Translations under genes and position numbers: made by a program
The notes under the pieces: generated by a model
Seen by the model: the letters and a program-made list of their open reading frames with translations, nothing else
The model's database searches: none
Told to the model about the DNA's origin: nothing
Part shown: one piece after another, positions 46,994 to 58,684 of the stretch
Layout: every line of letters starts with the position of its first letter
Position numbering within the stretch: the stretch's first letter is position 1
DNA from: Paragordius varius
Taxonomy: Eukaryota > Nematomorpha
Assembly: GCA_964247055.1 (NCBI GenBank)
Contig: OZ176060.1
Coordinates: 1,674,001 to 1,738,000, forward strand
DNA: 64,000 nucleotides
Reading direction: 5' to 3'

Positions 46994-47049
46994 TTAAATC
47001 ATTAAATTTTCTTTGGTCTTTGTCAGCAAAATACCAACAAGCAGTCTTT

Positions 47050-47480
47050 ATACCCTAATACTGTATTGAGCGTTTGTATACCGTTATCATGTTTAAATTA
47101 GTATAAAGCATGCTTCCACAAAATTTTGCTAAAATTTTTGAACAAATTATGCATTATTCCCAAAAATGTTTTTGATGCCGTAATCTACCATATATATATT
47201 ATCGAAAAATGGCATTTTTGCGTTTGTTAGAGAGATCTGGCTCATTTTAGAAGGGTGAAAAAATTTGGTAGTTTTGTGGTTCACATCTAAAATTTGCTAA
47301 AATGCTATTTGCTTAAGTTTATAATAAATTTTACTGTTTTTTTAAATAAAACATATAGTTTCACCAAAAATCTTTAAAATGTGCGCAAATTTTACTATTT
47401 TTCGATATGAAATATTTATCACAAAAGTGTTAACTTTCTTAAAACACTCATCAGGGCTATATCTAAAAGCACCATAAGAA
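47050..47480. repeat. Family A element, copy 6 (right arm)
   Basis: From TATACCGTTATCATG through CCACAAAATTTTGCT, TTTTAGAAGGGTGAAAAAAT, CACATCTAAAATTTGC and TTTTTCGATATGAAATAT to ATCTAAAAGCACCATAAG. The left arm is absent. Confidence 0.7.
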
Positions 47481-48229
47481 GTCTGATAGACTTATCTATC
47501 AGGACCTATGTATTTCATTAAATTATTTTTTGTGGACACTGTGTTATATGGTTTTTTAAGTATTGAGCCTAAAATATCACCAAATTTTTCGGCCCAGAGC
47601 ATCATTCACTCTCTTGCCCCCACGGTACATCACTGACCCACATGCATTTATTAAAAATTATAATTTCTTTTTAAAGATGTATATTATTAATTGATAACGA
47701 TGTTTTTGACTAACAGCGGGTGAGGGGCACACTCAAACAGATAGAATATACGCCATTGCGCTATGACAATATTAGCTGACATTATTATGTTATGTAACTT
47801 ATTTGGTTTCAGCTAGATGCATCATTGTTAAATTTATCAGAAACTATATTTGAAGCAAAACAATAATTATTTTAATGATTTTTTAAATGTAAATCTCAAA
47901 TTATTGAACTTCTCTAAAATGGACCTGTCAAACTTAAAAATGCCGATAGAGTGTGATAACAATATATATGCTTGATTATGACATAAAAAACACATTTTTG
48001 AAAAACAGCATAGTTTGTCTAAAAATACATTTTAAATTTTATATGTATTACGAATCCATAATACACCAGATATAAAGATAACTGCAAACAAGTTGGTCAT
48101 ACTTTACTCACAACTCACGGCGTAAATATCTAGATATTTTTTGGGGGTAGGGAGGTTCAGCTCAATTCTTGCAGGGGCCACACTATTTATAGCTCCGCCA
48201 TTACTCGTAAGACCGATTGTTGGATATCC
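47481..48229. other. Stretch without assigned feature
   Basis: Some GC-richer islands near 47590-47640 and 48120-48180 but no coding or transposon motif that I can support. Confidence 0.25.
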
Positions 48230-48500
48230 CTATTTTATAGCATGATCGAAAAAGTATAAAAACAAGGATATTAAAATATTTTTCCACACAATTCGATGAT
48301 GCTGAATATTCTCATCGTTATTTTTTAATAGATACGTTGGGCTTCAAACTTAATTATTGTAATTTCCGCAAAAAACCAGTTAAAATAATTTTTATATTAT
48401 TACACCATTTTCAACATACTCACAAAAAAAATACTGATAATCATGGTGCTTTTGGCCCTTACGAGTGATTTAAGAAATTACACTTTTGTGGTGAATGCCT
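48230..48500. repeat. Family A fragments, copy 7
   Basis: TTATAGCATGATCGAAAAAG and CAATTCGATGATGCTG (inner arm end) are followed at 48430 by an outer-arm start, CTGATAATCATGGTGCTTTT, GGCCCTTACGAGTGAT and ACTTTTGTGGTGAATGC. The middle is lost. Confidence 0.6.
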
Positions 48501-48519
48501 ACCGAATAGAATGGTTTAT

Positions 48520-48800
48520 TTTAATTAGTCTTCTATCTAAAATATATAAATTAGTTAAAGATCTAAAAAATTAGTTTTTTTAAAAAAGTTGCATAACTAC
48601 TTCGAGGCCATTTTTATTCAACATTTTTTGCAAACTATTGTGTCAATTCTAACGCTAAATTAAAGGTTTTTTAAATCGTATCTAATAATAAACATAAAAA
48701 AGGGTGTTTTGCTTTTTTATATTTAGCTAATGGACGCATGTCATGACTAACTTTTTGCCTTGAAGTTTTTCCATAAAATAAGTTATATCAAGGATATTTC
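48520..48800. repeat. Family B fragment (one arm)
   Basis: Contains ACTACTTCGAGGCCATTTTT, TTTTTTGCAAACTATTGTG, ATCTAATAATAAACATAAA and ACGCATGTCATGAC in the order of the family B left arm at 61356. Confidence 0.5.
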
Positions 48801-49012
48801 GGTGCAACAATATATTACACTGCATCCAAAATCGACAAGTATAAAAAAATAAATTGATGAAATATATATATTGTGAGAAAATATATCATGATCATCATAG
48901 TGCTTTTGGTTTGGCCCTTACTTAATGTGACCAGATATTTTAAACTTTAATGCAGTGGAAAATTAAATATACCATCGGTGTGGTATATCACATATTTAAA
49001 TAATATCCTATG

Positions 49013-49062
<50 letters not shown>

Positions 49063-49261
49063 TATATATTCTGATAGGTATATATCAGGATTATCTGGGT
49101 GCTTTTGGTTTTAACCTTTACGAGCTATTAAAGAAAGTTATTTACATTTTTGTGGTAAGTGCACCGTATAAAATTGCAAATGCGCAATTTTTTCAAATAT
49201 ATTTTTTAGTGAAAGTTAAATGCCTTTATTTAAGATATCACTAAAATCTATATATTTATAA

Positions 49262-50145
49262 AAATGGAAAATGCTGGCTTTGTGATCTGGTACAGGAAAA
49301 CCGGTAGACCCAATCAAATCTAAATATCGAAAAAATATAATCATTAATAAATGTCCCGACAATAGCTTCGCCCTTTTTTTGAAATAGGCCCCCAGTTCGG
49401 GCCCACCCCGTATGAAAAACGGGTTTTTTTTGAAAACAGAAGTCCACAAAAATCGTGTCGTTGAGACAATTTTCTGGAGAACGTGTTGGACCATTCAATT
49501 TCAAATATAATTTTTGTTTACTTATTTTCGATTGCGCCGAACATAGTCGAGCCACTTTTTTGATTTAGGCCCTCGTTTTACCCGCTACCCCCGTAAAATG
49601 CCATTTTTTATAAAAAACAAAGTCCACAAAAATAATTTTTAAAATCGATTTTTCGCCGTAGGTATGAGACCGCAAAAATTCAATAAAGATTCCACGTATT
49701 CCCTGTTAAAAGGCAAAAATTTTAGTCAAGCGTTTCTATGATGATAGCTGCTGGGTAAAAAGCTACCCGCTAAAAACTGATTTTTTATGTAACTTTGTGA
49801 TCTGTTTCCGGAAAAGCGGACCCAATCAAATCCAAATATCGAAAAAATATAATCATTAATGAATGCCCCGACAATAGCTTCGCCCTTTTTTGAAATTAGG
49901 TTTCCAGTTCGGGCCCACCCTGTGTGAAAAATGGGTTAAGTCAATTTTCCGGAGAACGTGTTGGACCATTCAATTTCAAATATGATTTTTGTTTACTTAT
50001 TTTTGATCGCGCCGAACATAGTCGTCTCGCTTTTTTGATTTAGTCCCTCTTTTTACCCGCTACCCCCGTAAAATGCCATTCCCCCCCCCCCAGAAGTCCG
50101 AAGGACTTCCTCGGGCTGCGTAGCAGCACGAGATTTACGCTAGTA
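49262..50145. repeat. Two-copy tandem repeat (about 515 bp) inserted in family A
   Basis: CTTTGTGATCTG at 49278 recurs at 49793. Both units contain CCCAATCAAAT, CGACAATAGCTTCGCCC, AGTTCGGGCCCACCC, GAGAACGTGTTGGACCATTC, GCGCCGAACATAGTCG and TACCCGCTACCCCCGTAAAA in the same order. The second unit lacks about 40 bp and ends near 50080 at a C tract. GC content is far above the surroundings. Open frames across it differ between units and are not taken as genes. Origin not recognised. Confidence 0.75.
50081..50132. other. C tract with two GC hairpins
   Basis: A run of 11 C (50081-50091) is followed by the hairpins GAAGTCCGAAGGACTTC (50093-50109) and CTCGGGCTGC-GTA-GCAGCACGAG (50110-50132). This lies at the end of the inserted tandem repeat and may be its terminus. 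Confidence 0.7.
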
Positions 50146-50769
50146 TAACATAAATTACATATAAAAAGCAATACAATATTTTTTAAAATTTTTAATTGCT
50201 AGATGTGGGCTCTGAAAGTTCCAAATTTTTTGGCTTTTTTAAAATGGACTGTTCTTATAAAGATAACGCAAAAATTCCGACATTGTGCAATTATTTTAAA
50301 TATATGCTAAGTTTTATTGACTAATATTTTAAAAAATGCATACTTTCAAAATTAAATTTTTAGCAAAATTTTGTTGAAGCGTACTTCATACTATTTTCAG
50401 CATGATGGAAACGAAACGGTTGAGATGTTATACCATTTATATTATTATTCGATAATATTATACATTTTTTGACTTGATTTAAATATTTGTTCGTTTTCAA
50501 ATTTATGTTAAATAAAAATTATGTTTTTTTACAAATATTCACCAGAATTTGCAAGCAAGCAAACTTTAAATTAAAATTCCAACATATAGTAACGTTCAAC
50601 ATCAATCATTTAGAAAAAGGGTTTTATTATACCTTAAAGCGGTATACCGTTTCCATCATGCTTCGAAATAGTTTGAAGTACACCCCAACAAAATATCCCA
50701 AATTTGTATATGAAAAAAAAATCAGAAAACTAATAAAATTAAAGTTTAGGAAAAAAATAAAGAAATATC

Positions 50770-51000
50770 ATACCTCCCACCTAATAGGTGTGTGTGTTGT
50801 TATAGTCGAGGTCGACTTTTTGCAATATAATATAACTTCTCCATAAATTGCGGTTTTTAGTTCTAATGTTGTGTTCTGCCAAGTTTGCGTCGGTTTCTTG
50901 TGGAATATTGTCAATCTACCTTATCTTTCTTCAGCCCCTTTTACGTGTACCACTAACTTTACCCAATATCAGGGATTTTGCCGTGAATTAGATCTCATTT
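50770..51000 (-). mobile_element. Decayed LINE 3' end, same group as 9.5 kb
   Basis: The minus strand reads LILGKVSGTRKRG, IRWIDNIPQETDANLAEHN-like blocks and NLWRSYIILQKVDLDYNNT. This aligns with GKVSGTRKRGRRRTRWMD and SEWRSYIF of 9546-9958. It ends in an (AC)n-rich tail. Stops are present, so it is older than the 9.5-kb copy. Confidence 0.7.
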
Positions 51001-51599
51001 GAATAAAGTAGAATAGCTTGATGCGGATGGACATTCCAAACAATGACATGTCGGGGTTGATTTTATACAAAATTGCTAGTAAATTTTGAAATCATGTGCC
51101 ATACATAATAAATTTTAAATAATATGTTACGGGAATACAATTTTCTATATAATTTTCCGTTTAATAATTATAACAAAAAATGAACTTTCTAAACTTTATC
51201 AAACATTTATGAAAATATCATAAACTATTTTGTTAATTTAAATGAGGCACCTCTTTTCTCGGAAGCCCTAGGCGAAAGAGCTATTAGCCTGAATCCTACG
51301 GTGTGGAGTCCCAATAAATCCTAAGTTTTATGCATAATTCGATTAGAAAATAAAATATTAACCAATTAAAAATAGACCACTCTTGGTTTTTTATCGCAAA
51401 ATGAACATTTCTTTACAAGTTATGGGGTTATTTTTACAGAGTGTGAAATAAATAATTTTTTTGAATAAACGGCATTATCATATATTTATGAAAAATTATT
51501 TTTTTTATTTCAAAAAGCAGTATAAAAGTGGGTGCAGTAGAGGCGCAGTTTATTTCTAAAAATCCATTACTGTACTGCGAACAACAGCCTATCTGGTCG
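51001..51599. other. Stretch without assigned feature
   Basis: A moderately GC-rich patch near 51250-51310 has no recognised motif. Confidence 0.25.
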
Positions 51600-51643
51600 C
51601 ATTACCCTTACGAGCGATATAAAAAGTTATGTACAGTTGTGTG

Positions 51644-53330
51644 CAGTGGCGTACCGAGCGTTTGCGGCGTCCGGGGCATAAAATTCTTATGGCGCCCCCT
51701 CCCCCTTTCTCTTTTCAAAAGCCAACAAAAAAATTTAGTTAAAAAATATAAACGTCCTTAAATGTTTCATTAAAATCTTGCAATATGTTGAACCCTATCG
51801 ATTCTTATAAGTGATGCCTCTCTTCTTGTTTCATTAATATTTAAAGTATTTTTATTTAAATCTTCTGCTCTCTCAAATAATCTATTGCCTCAACAATAGC
51901 ATTAAGTGCGTGAATTATAGCACTCCATCGGGCTTCAGACTCACGCTTAACAGTTTTTTTAGTTTATTTTTTAAATAAGTCCCATCTAATAGTTGAACAA
52001 AAAAGATAAATATTTTCAATTATTTCGAAACAGGTGCGCTATATCTGGCCTTTGAATCAAATATCCATAATATTAAATTTTTTTATGTCATTGATCAATT
52101 TAGCTTTATTTAAAGCTAAAAGATGTATAAACTCGTTTTGGATTTTGGATGAAACATTTGATAAAGTGGTGGGAGATTCAATGTTTCTCATGCGTTCTCC
52201 CATTATTGGGTCAAACTGAGCTACAAGTTTTAGTAAAGATAAGACACAGGATTTGGTGCTGACTAATCTAGATACATTAAAATTGCAACATGTCCTCGAA
52301 AAAGGAGTTTTTGGATGATTAATTTCATGCAGGCCGATTTTCGATGTAATAAGATTGATCAAAAAGTAGGCATCAATATAGTCAGAACTGTCTTTGGTGA
52401 ATATAAAAATTAAGACCTCTCAAAACTTCAATCCTTCTTTTTTACCGACACGTCAAAAAATCCAAGATTGATGCGTTAAATTATTTTTTGTTTCAAAGAG
52501 ATGGTATTTATTTTGATATACTTGAGATCCACTATTAATCATTTCTGTGCGAAGCTGATTAGATATTACAGGGGGAACATTATGATTAGAAAAGGCGACA
52601 TTAGTAAACTCTATAGGTATAGCGCTTGGAATTATTAATGGTATATATTTGTAGTTTTCTCATCTCTATATATTGGATTAATAACTAGGGTTTCAGGTGT
52701 ATTAAAGTTGTTATTAAGGGGTGCCGTTATGTTTAAATCGCATACACTTTTTCAATGTTAGGGTCAGATATTTTCGTTAATAAGATTTCATACTCATTCG
52801 CATTTTATACGTTTTATCTCTTCCTGGATTTTTCGTTTCCTATTTGCATAACCGCTGAGTTTAGGCATTGATATATGAAGAAAATGAATAATTCTAAAAA
52901 AACACGGCTATATTAATAACAAAAACCTACCTTGTTAGAGATGGAATGATCTTGCGGATTTAAACAAATAAAATTGGATTTTGAAATTGAATTTGTATAA
53001 ATTATTAATGCAATTATAAATTATAAGAATAAGAGATAAGGTTTTAAACAGAGAGGGAAGTTTAAATATTAACAATATGTGTGATAAAGAAACGTTTTTT
53101 AAGCAAAAAAATAGGTTTGCACATGTTAAAGGGAATAATGAAAGTTGTTTTTTGCAAAATGTTGGATCTTGATCTCGTTTATATAATTTTTATATTATTT
53201 TAAAGATTACATAAGTTGCTGAAACTTACTTAGAAGTTGTTATTATTTTTTCATAATTTAAATTGAATTTAAAAAATCATTTCTACATGATGCACCCCCT
53301 TGCCCCCCCCTCCCCGGCAGGTTTTGGGTG
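51644..53330. mobile_element. Decayed hAT transposon (ZMYM1-like)
   Basis: The left end CAGTGGCGTACCGAG is a common hAT terminus, and GGCGCCCCCTCCCCC lies just inside. The right edge (CCCCCTTGCCCCCCCCTCCC) is complementary in character but eroded. It interrupts family A copy 9 exactly between two adjacent arm blocks, which fixes its limits. No exact 8-bp target duplication remains. Confidence 0.7.
52057..52880 (-). pseudogene. ZMYM1-like hAT transposase remnant inside 51644-53330
   Basis: On the minus strand, starts MPKLSGYANRKRKIQEEIKR (about 52870), the usual lysine-rich N-terminus (M..LSG..NRKRK). It then reads VYQNKYHLFETKNNLTHQSW (zinc-finger/TTF region), and VAQFDPIMGERMRNIESP, KIQNEFIHLLALNKAKLI. 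The last two match the block L...A.FDP.M..H.......P...S..IQNE.I..... just before the catalytic DD region. The catalytic core and C-terminus are missing, and several stops and frame changes are present. Confidence 0.75.
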
Positions 53331-54867
53331 ATTGATATCAGAAAATGGAAAAATTTGAGCACATTTTTTTATAATAAAATCTTTGGTGAAAGCTTTATGC
53401 TTCATTCCGAAAAAACTAAAATTTATCTGTAAATGATAACAAAGGTATATAAAACTTCAAAGATATTTATTGGGTTTTTACTATATATATATATACTATA
53501 TTTAAGTAAACATAATTTGCATGATAACAATAAAATTTCGAGTTATAATACAAAAATATAAAAATAAGACAATGCAAACCATATAGCACACATACAAAAT
53601 ATATATTTAAAATTTGCATATGTAACAATATCATTTTAGATGTGGGCACAAAATGTCTAATTTTTGCTCTTTTAAAGTGAGCTATTTGAAATAAACAAAC
53701 CGGGATTGCGCAATAAATTATAAAATAAATTTTAATTTTGACAACAAAAAAATATTTTTAACAATGCATAATTTTTATAAAAATTTAATTTTTAGCGATA
53801 TTTTGAGCGTTAGGCATTTATAAAAACACTTTTTCAATAATTCTGAACATTTTTATGGCTTCTAATTTATTTAAAGATTCGTTTGTTCAAATATAATTAA
53901 TTGTTTTTTTAGAAAAATAAATTTTTAAAGTTTATCAATTTTTAATTCAAAATTCTGAGCAATAGGTTCATCATCATAAAATTATATAGGAAAAATGTTT
54001 AATAATCTATTTCATACCGTTTCCATCATGCCTAAAAATAATGTGTTACGCTTCAACAAAATTTTGCTAAAAAATATTTGTAAAAAGTATGCCTTTTTTT
54101 AGAAAAATATATTCTTATGTCAATTAACATATTAAAAATTTTAGCGCCGGCACTTTTGTGTTTATTTAAAAAGAGCTAGCGGTTTTAGAAGAGCAAAAAT
54201 AATGAGACTTTTGGACCCCACATCCAAAAATTAAAATATTATAAAAATATTGTTTTGTTTAATAGGTAATTTATAATATTTTAAGGGCTGTTGTAAGGAA
54301 GCATTTAGCTTTCACTAAAAATATTTTATGATAAAAAATGTGCTAAAATTTTGTAATTTTTTGATATGGAGCAACTACTATAAAATTGTGAATATCTACT
54401 TATATAAGTAAAAACCAAAATTTAAAGAACCGTGGTTATCCTGATACATTTTAACAGAATTTATAAATTTCACAAGTTATTTTTTTGTGGTTAAATATAA
54501 ATTTAATTTTTAAAATTACAATTTGAAAGCAATCGAATTTTAAATTATAATCCGAAGCAATAGGAATGTCATCATCAAATTGTATAGAAAAGGTGTTTTT
54601 ATAATATTAAAGCCTTATCAAACCGTTCACGATTCAATAATTAAGTGCTACCAAATTTTGCCTCAAAAAATTTTGAAAAATGTATGTTTTTAAAAATAAT
54701 ATTTTTTGATAAAATTTAGCATATATAAAATTTTTTATCGCACGATCTTGGCCTTTTGCGTTAAAGTAAACTCCAGTTTAGAAGAGCGCAAAAGTTTAGA
54801 CTTTTGAAGCTGACATCTAAAAATGAGAATTTATAGTATTATGCTTCTTATATGTAGTTTATGATAC

Positions 54868-55325
54868 ATTTTTCAGGCATAAACACATTTTTCAAGACAC
54901 GCAACATTTTTACAGGCAAAGACAACATTTTTCCGCGCTAACGCAACATTTTTTCGTCTATACATTTCTCATCCAATAAAAAAACAAGGATATACGGTAC
55001 TTATGAAAAAATGTTGGTATTAAAAGTTAGTATAGAGTATTTTAATGATTCATTAATAAAATTAGAATCAAAATTAAAATATTGATTGACCAAATTAATG
55101 CTCAAGGACCAATCAAGGATTCTCTTGAAGTGCAAATTGTATGTATTTATTAGAGGTGAAATAAAAGTTGTAAATAATATAAATAAATAAAACATACATT
55201 CAATTAAAATTATATAAATATTTATTAAATTGTCATAAATTGAATAAAATTAAATTTTAAAAAATTTTTGCTTTTAAAAAAATTTTGTCTTTGCAAGAAA
55301 AAATATTGTTTTTGCCTGAAAAATG
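54868..55325. mobile_element. Foldback element with ~20-bp tandem ends (family E)
   Basis: Left end CATTTTTCAGGCATAAAC is followed by four to five degenerate units, each starting ACATTTTT and ending in a GCAA/GACA-like string. The right end is the inverse (TTTTTGCCTGAAAAATG). It is cleanly inserted in family A copy 10. Inside it lies a remnant of the 21-bp foldback family (55101-55145). The layout parallels that family, but the unit sequence differs. Confidence 0.7.
55101..55145. mobile_element. Right-end remnant of the 21-bp foldback family
   Basis: CTCAAGGACCAATCAAGGAT then TCTCTTGAAGTGCAAATTGT matches the right end of copies 1 and 2. Confidence 0.6.
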
Positions 55326-55609
55326 GTAAATATTTTAAATTTTGAAATGAAGCATTTAGCATTCACAAAAAAAAATATTTAATAAAATTTGCCCAAATTT
55401 TGCCATTTTTTGATACAAACCACTTCACACAAAATCAATAAATATCTTAAAATAATTTAAGGGCCAAAACCAAAAGCATCATATATTTTGATATATTTTT
55501 CTATTATATTATTTTTAGGCCCCGACTTTGTACAATGTATATGTTCAAATTTGTTATATTATCGCATTTATGCCTTTATAATAAGATAATACAATCATAC
55601 AAAAAAATA

Positions 55610-56165
55610 ATTTGATGTAATAATATATCTGATAGGAAAATGTATCATGATTTATGGTAATTTTTTTGGATTTAAGAAAGTTATTTACGCTTTTGTGGTT
55701 ACTCCATATCAGAAAATGGCAAATTTTGAGCGCATATTTAAATAATGGTCTAAGCTAAAAGCTTCATCCCAAAAAATCACTAAAATATATCATAAATTAC
55801 TTATAAAAAGCAAAAGAATATTTTTAAAAACATTTACATTTTAGATGTAAGCTCCGAAAGTACCAAATTTTTAGCTCTTCTAAAAAGGGCAACTTCTCGT
55901 AAAATAAATGCAAAAATGCCGGGAATACGCAATAAAATTTTAAATATATGCTAAGTTTTTTAACTAAAAATATATTTTAAAAAATGCATGCCTTTTTCAA
56001 AATTAAGTTTTAGGAAAATTTGTTGAAGCGTTCATACTATATTGAGGCATGATGAAAACGGTTCAAAAACTCTTTAAGATATTATATAAATACACTTTTT
56101 CTATATTTCAATAATAGGTCTCAGAATTTTGATTACAATATACGTTCGTCTACAATACTGTGTAC
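55610..56165. repeat. Family A element, copy 11 (left arm)
   Basis: ATCTGATAGGAAAATGTATC, CATATCAGAAAATGGCAAAT, AGCTAAAAGCTTCATCC, TTTTAGATGTAAGCTCCGAA, GCAAAAATGCCGGGAATACG and GGCATGATGAAAACGG in order, ending near TCTACAATACTG. The left and right arms of copies 10 and 11 face each other across 55510-55610. Confidence 0.75.
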
Positions 56166-57184
56166 ATTTTTTTTTAAACTTAATAGACAAAAAAAATTTT
56201 ATGACTATATAAAATAAATTTTTATTATTTAATAGCTTTTACTAATAAAATCTTAACATTCTTTTTTCAGTAAAAAAACTTATGTATCAAAATAAAACTA
56301 AAAAAAAATATTATTTTTAATGTTTTCATTTGTTATCTAGTTTATGAGTGAATCAAAAATTTAATGTTTTTATTTGGAATCTTACATGAACGGGAATTAG
56401 AATGTGTATAGATTTATGGAAAATGGGATTTAAAAGTAGTGGAATATCAAACAACAAACCGTATAAATCCTTGTATCAGGTTTGTTTAAACAAATTAATA
56501 TTTTTACTGGGATTTTTACAGGTGTTTGGTGGATATTCCATTAGTAAATCCTATTTTGTATTAGGTTAGCTAAATAATAAAAAAAATTATTTTAATAAAA
56601 AAAATTTTGTCTTTAATAGAAAAACGCGATTTTTTGATTTGAATTTTTATAAAAACTTTAATATGATTTTAGACTATTTATAAATTGTAAATATCTGCTA
56701 AAATGATAATAAAGCATAATCTCTCAAGTTATATAACTATTTTTATGATTATCTTTAATTTTCCTTAATTTTACTTTTTGCCCAATTATATTCTCTCAAT
56801 ATTTCAAAAACTAGGTCATCAAATATAATTTTTGCGGCAAATGAATCTGTTCATAAGCTATCCACGAAAAAAATTTTTGTTACGTAAAGCGATCAGAAAA
56901 TCAATAGAAAAATGGGTGAAGAAAAGGGCAAAGAATAAATAAAAGCTATAGCTTCCCAATTTTACATATATGGGTTAAACATGATAATATATTAAAACCT
57001 AAACAACTGCAATACGGTTAGCCGTTAATAGTATAACCTACGATGAAGAGATTATCAAAACCACATGATATAATCACTTCTCCAATATTTTTAACAAACC
57101 AAAATACCCACAAGCCCTCGCCTATTATATCCTTCATTTCAACCCTCAAATGATGAAATAGAATTTCGTTAAAAAAATCTTAAT
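56166..57184. other. AT-rich stretch, nothing assigned
   Basis: No gene recognised; the last 150 bp may be decayed 5' sequence of the LINE that follows. Confidence 0.25.
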
Positions 57185-58630
57185 AAATGCCCAGGTCTAA
57201 ATCACAAATTAAGTATTTAAAACTCAAGATCACAATTTATTTGTGGATTATTTTAAAAAATTTTGCGAACAGGATAGCTGTTAAAAATATTATACCCAAT
57301 GCTTTGCTAAATAGCTATACAATCCCAATTTATAAGGAAAAAGGGGACCTTTTATTTTCAACTTTCGTCCCATACGCATCTTAGACGGTTTTAAAATTTT
57401 TGAAATCTGATAGCCAACAGAATCGGTCGACACTGCAGCATAGATTCTATGCAATTTGGATTTTCAAAAAACAAGGGTACTATAGATGCAATATTTATAA
57501 TCCGCCAATTACAAAAGGCTCACCTGAGAAATCTTTCTCTCCACTATGCGTTTGTAGACATGGAACAGGCTTTCGACTCAGTCCCGCAACACCTGATTGC
57601 TCGGTCGCTCACTATATACGAACACCTCAACTGTAATCCGTACAAAGCGTTGGCGATACGAACCCCATCCCACTTGAAAACGGCCTACAGCAAGGCTCTA
57701 TACTGAGCCCCCTTTTATTCATCCTAATTATGAAGGAGATCACAAAAGACATTCGAGAAGGTTTACCTTTTAAACTTTTGTACGCTGATGACTTAAAATT
57801 ATGTGCCACATCAGCAAAGGAATTAATGAAAAAATTAAATTTATGGAAGGATACCCTAAGTAAATTCGGTCTGAAAGTTAATACATCGAAAACCAAACTA
57901 ATGTGTGATGAAAACGACAATAAAATGGCCCAGCTGTGTGTGCTCATTGAATGTAACGTCAAATTCAATAAAGTGTCAAAAATGTTCAAACAAAAACTTT
58001 ATCTGGTTCTTGTCCAATACAATAAACACAATAATCATAGCATCTCCGCGCCCCGGGTCCTCCATTTTATTCTAATTCGCAGACAAATTTACATACCTTG
58101 GTGATACATTAGATGTAATGTCATAGAATCGGCCTTATCGCATAAAACCTAAGATGACTCGAAAAAGTGTCATATGCGTACACTAGTTAATATAAAATAC
58201 GTTTTAGGCAGTTCAAAGGCAAAAATTTTTATTGCCGCTATACGTCCTGCTATACTATATGGTACGGAAACATGGCCTATAACTAAATCTACTATCACTT
58301 CAAAAGCGTGAGCAGAAAATCCTAACGTCATCCTTTTCGTATATAAACACCTACAATTTTGAATCCAAATTTTGCCCCTATTAATCTCCAAAAATTAAAC
58401 CAATTAGTACAGCTATCCGTGAATACCGTTTACGTTTGGCTGGTCACATCCACAGAACCCAAAAATTGGAAAAGGCTTGTGCAAACATAATCAACTAATA
58501 ATATAAACAAAAAAGGTAGATCTGATAAAATTTGGCAATCCACTATTCAACAAGACCTAGATTTTCTTAATATCAAAATCGAAGCAGTAGATAGAAAGAA
58601 ATGGAAAACAATACCATGCTTCCTCCTTTG
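57185..58630 (+). mobile_element. Decayed LINE reverse transcriptase to 3' end
   Basis: Broken plus-strand frames in order: LNSYTIPIYKEKGDL (RT motif 1 region), MQFGFSKNKGTIDAIFIIRQ, FVDMEQAFDSVPQHLIARSL (motif A, aspartate present), FKLLYADDLKLCATSAKEL (catalytic YADD), FGLKVNTSKTKLMCDEN, then REYRLRLAGHIHRTQ, GRSDKIWQSTIQQDLDFL and VDRKKWKTI. Endonuclease and most N-terminal sequence are absent. At least eight frame breaks or stops. A poly-A or short-repeat tail was not recognised. Confidence 0.85.
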
Positions 58631-58684
58631 GAAGGAGAAAATAGCGTATAAAACTAATCTATTAGAAATTTTTAGCATTATTGA

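Larger units (their letters stand above)
49062..50720. repeat. Family A element, copy 8, interrupted
   Basis: An (AT)n tract (about 49017-49060) leads into TTCTGATAGGTATATATCAG, TGGGTGCTTTTGGTTT and AAAGTTAAATGCC. The arm stops at 49261 and resumes at about 50146 (TACATATAAAAAGCAATAC, TAGATGTGGGCTCTGAAAG, GGCATGATGGAAACG-like block at 50400). The inverted arm is seen at 50650 (ACCGTTTCCATCATGC). The 515-bp tandem repeat is inserted in it. Confidence 0.75.
51600..54480. repeat. Family A element, copy 9, split by a hAT
   Basis: The outer arm block CCCTTACGAGCGATATAAAA and ACAGTTGTGTG (51604-51643) is cut by the hAT at 51644. It resumes at about 53333 with TATCAGAAAATGGAAAAATT, AAAGCTTTATGCTTCATTCC, ATTTTAGATGTGGGCAC and CGGGATTGCGCAATAAAT. 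After a loop (about 53870-53940) comes the full inverted arm (ACCGTTTCCATCATGCC, GGTTTTAGAAGAGCAAAA, GGAAGCATTTAGCTTTCAC). This is the most complete palindrome of the family in the window. Confidence 0.8.
54490..55510. repeat. Family A element, copy 10, interrupted
   Basis: Right-arm orientation: ATAGAAAAGGTGTTTTTATA, CCAGTTTAGAAGAGCGCAA, TATGTAGTTTATGATA up to 54867. It then resumes at 55326 with TGAAATGAAGCATTTAGCAT, GCCATTTTTTGATAC and GGGCCAAAACCAAAAGCATC. The 458-bp element at 54868-55325 is inserted between. Confidence 0.75.

Noticed and set aside
49216-49555. Two overlapping minus-strand frames as genes
   Set aside because: They lie across a tandem-repeat insertion and are not kept in the second unit.
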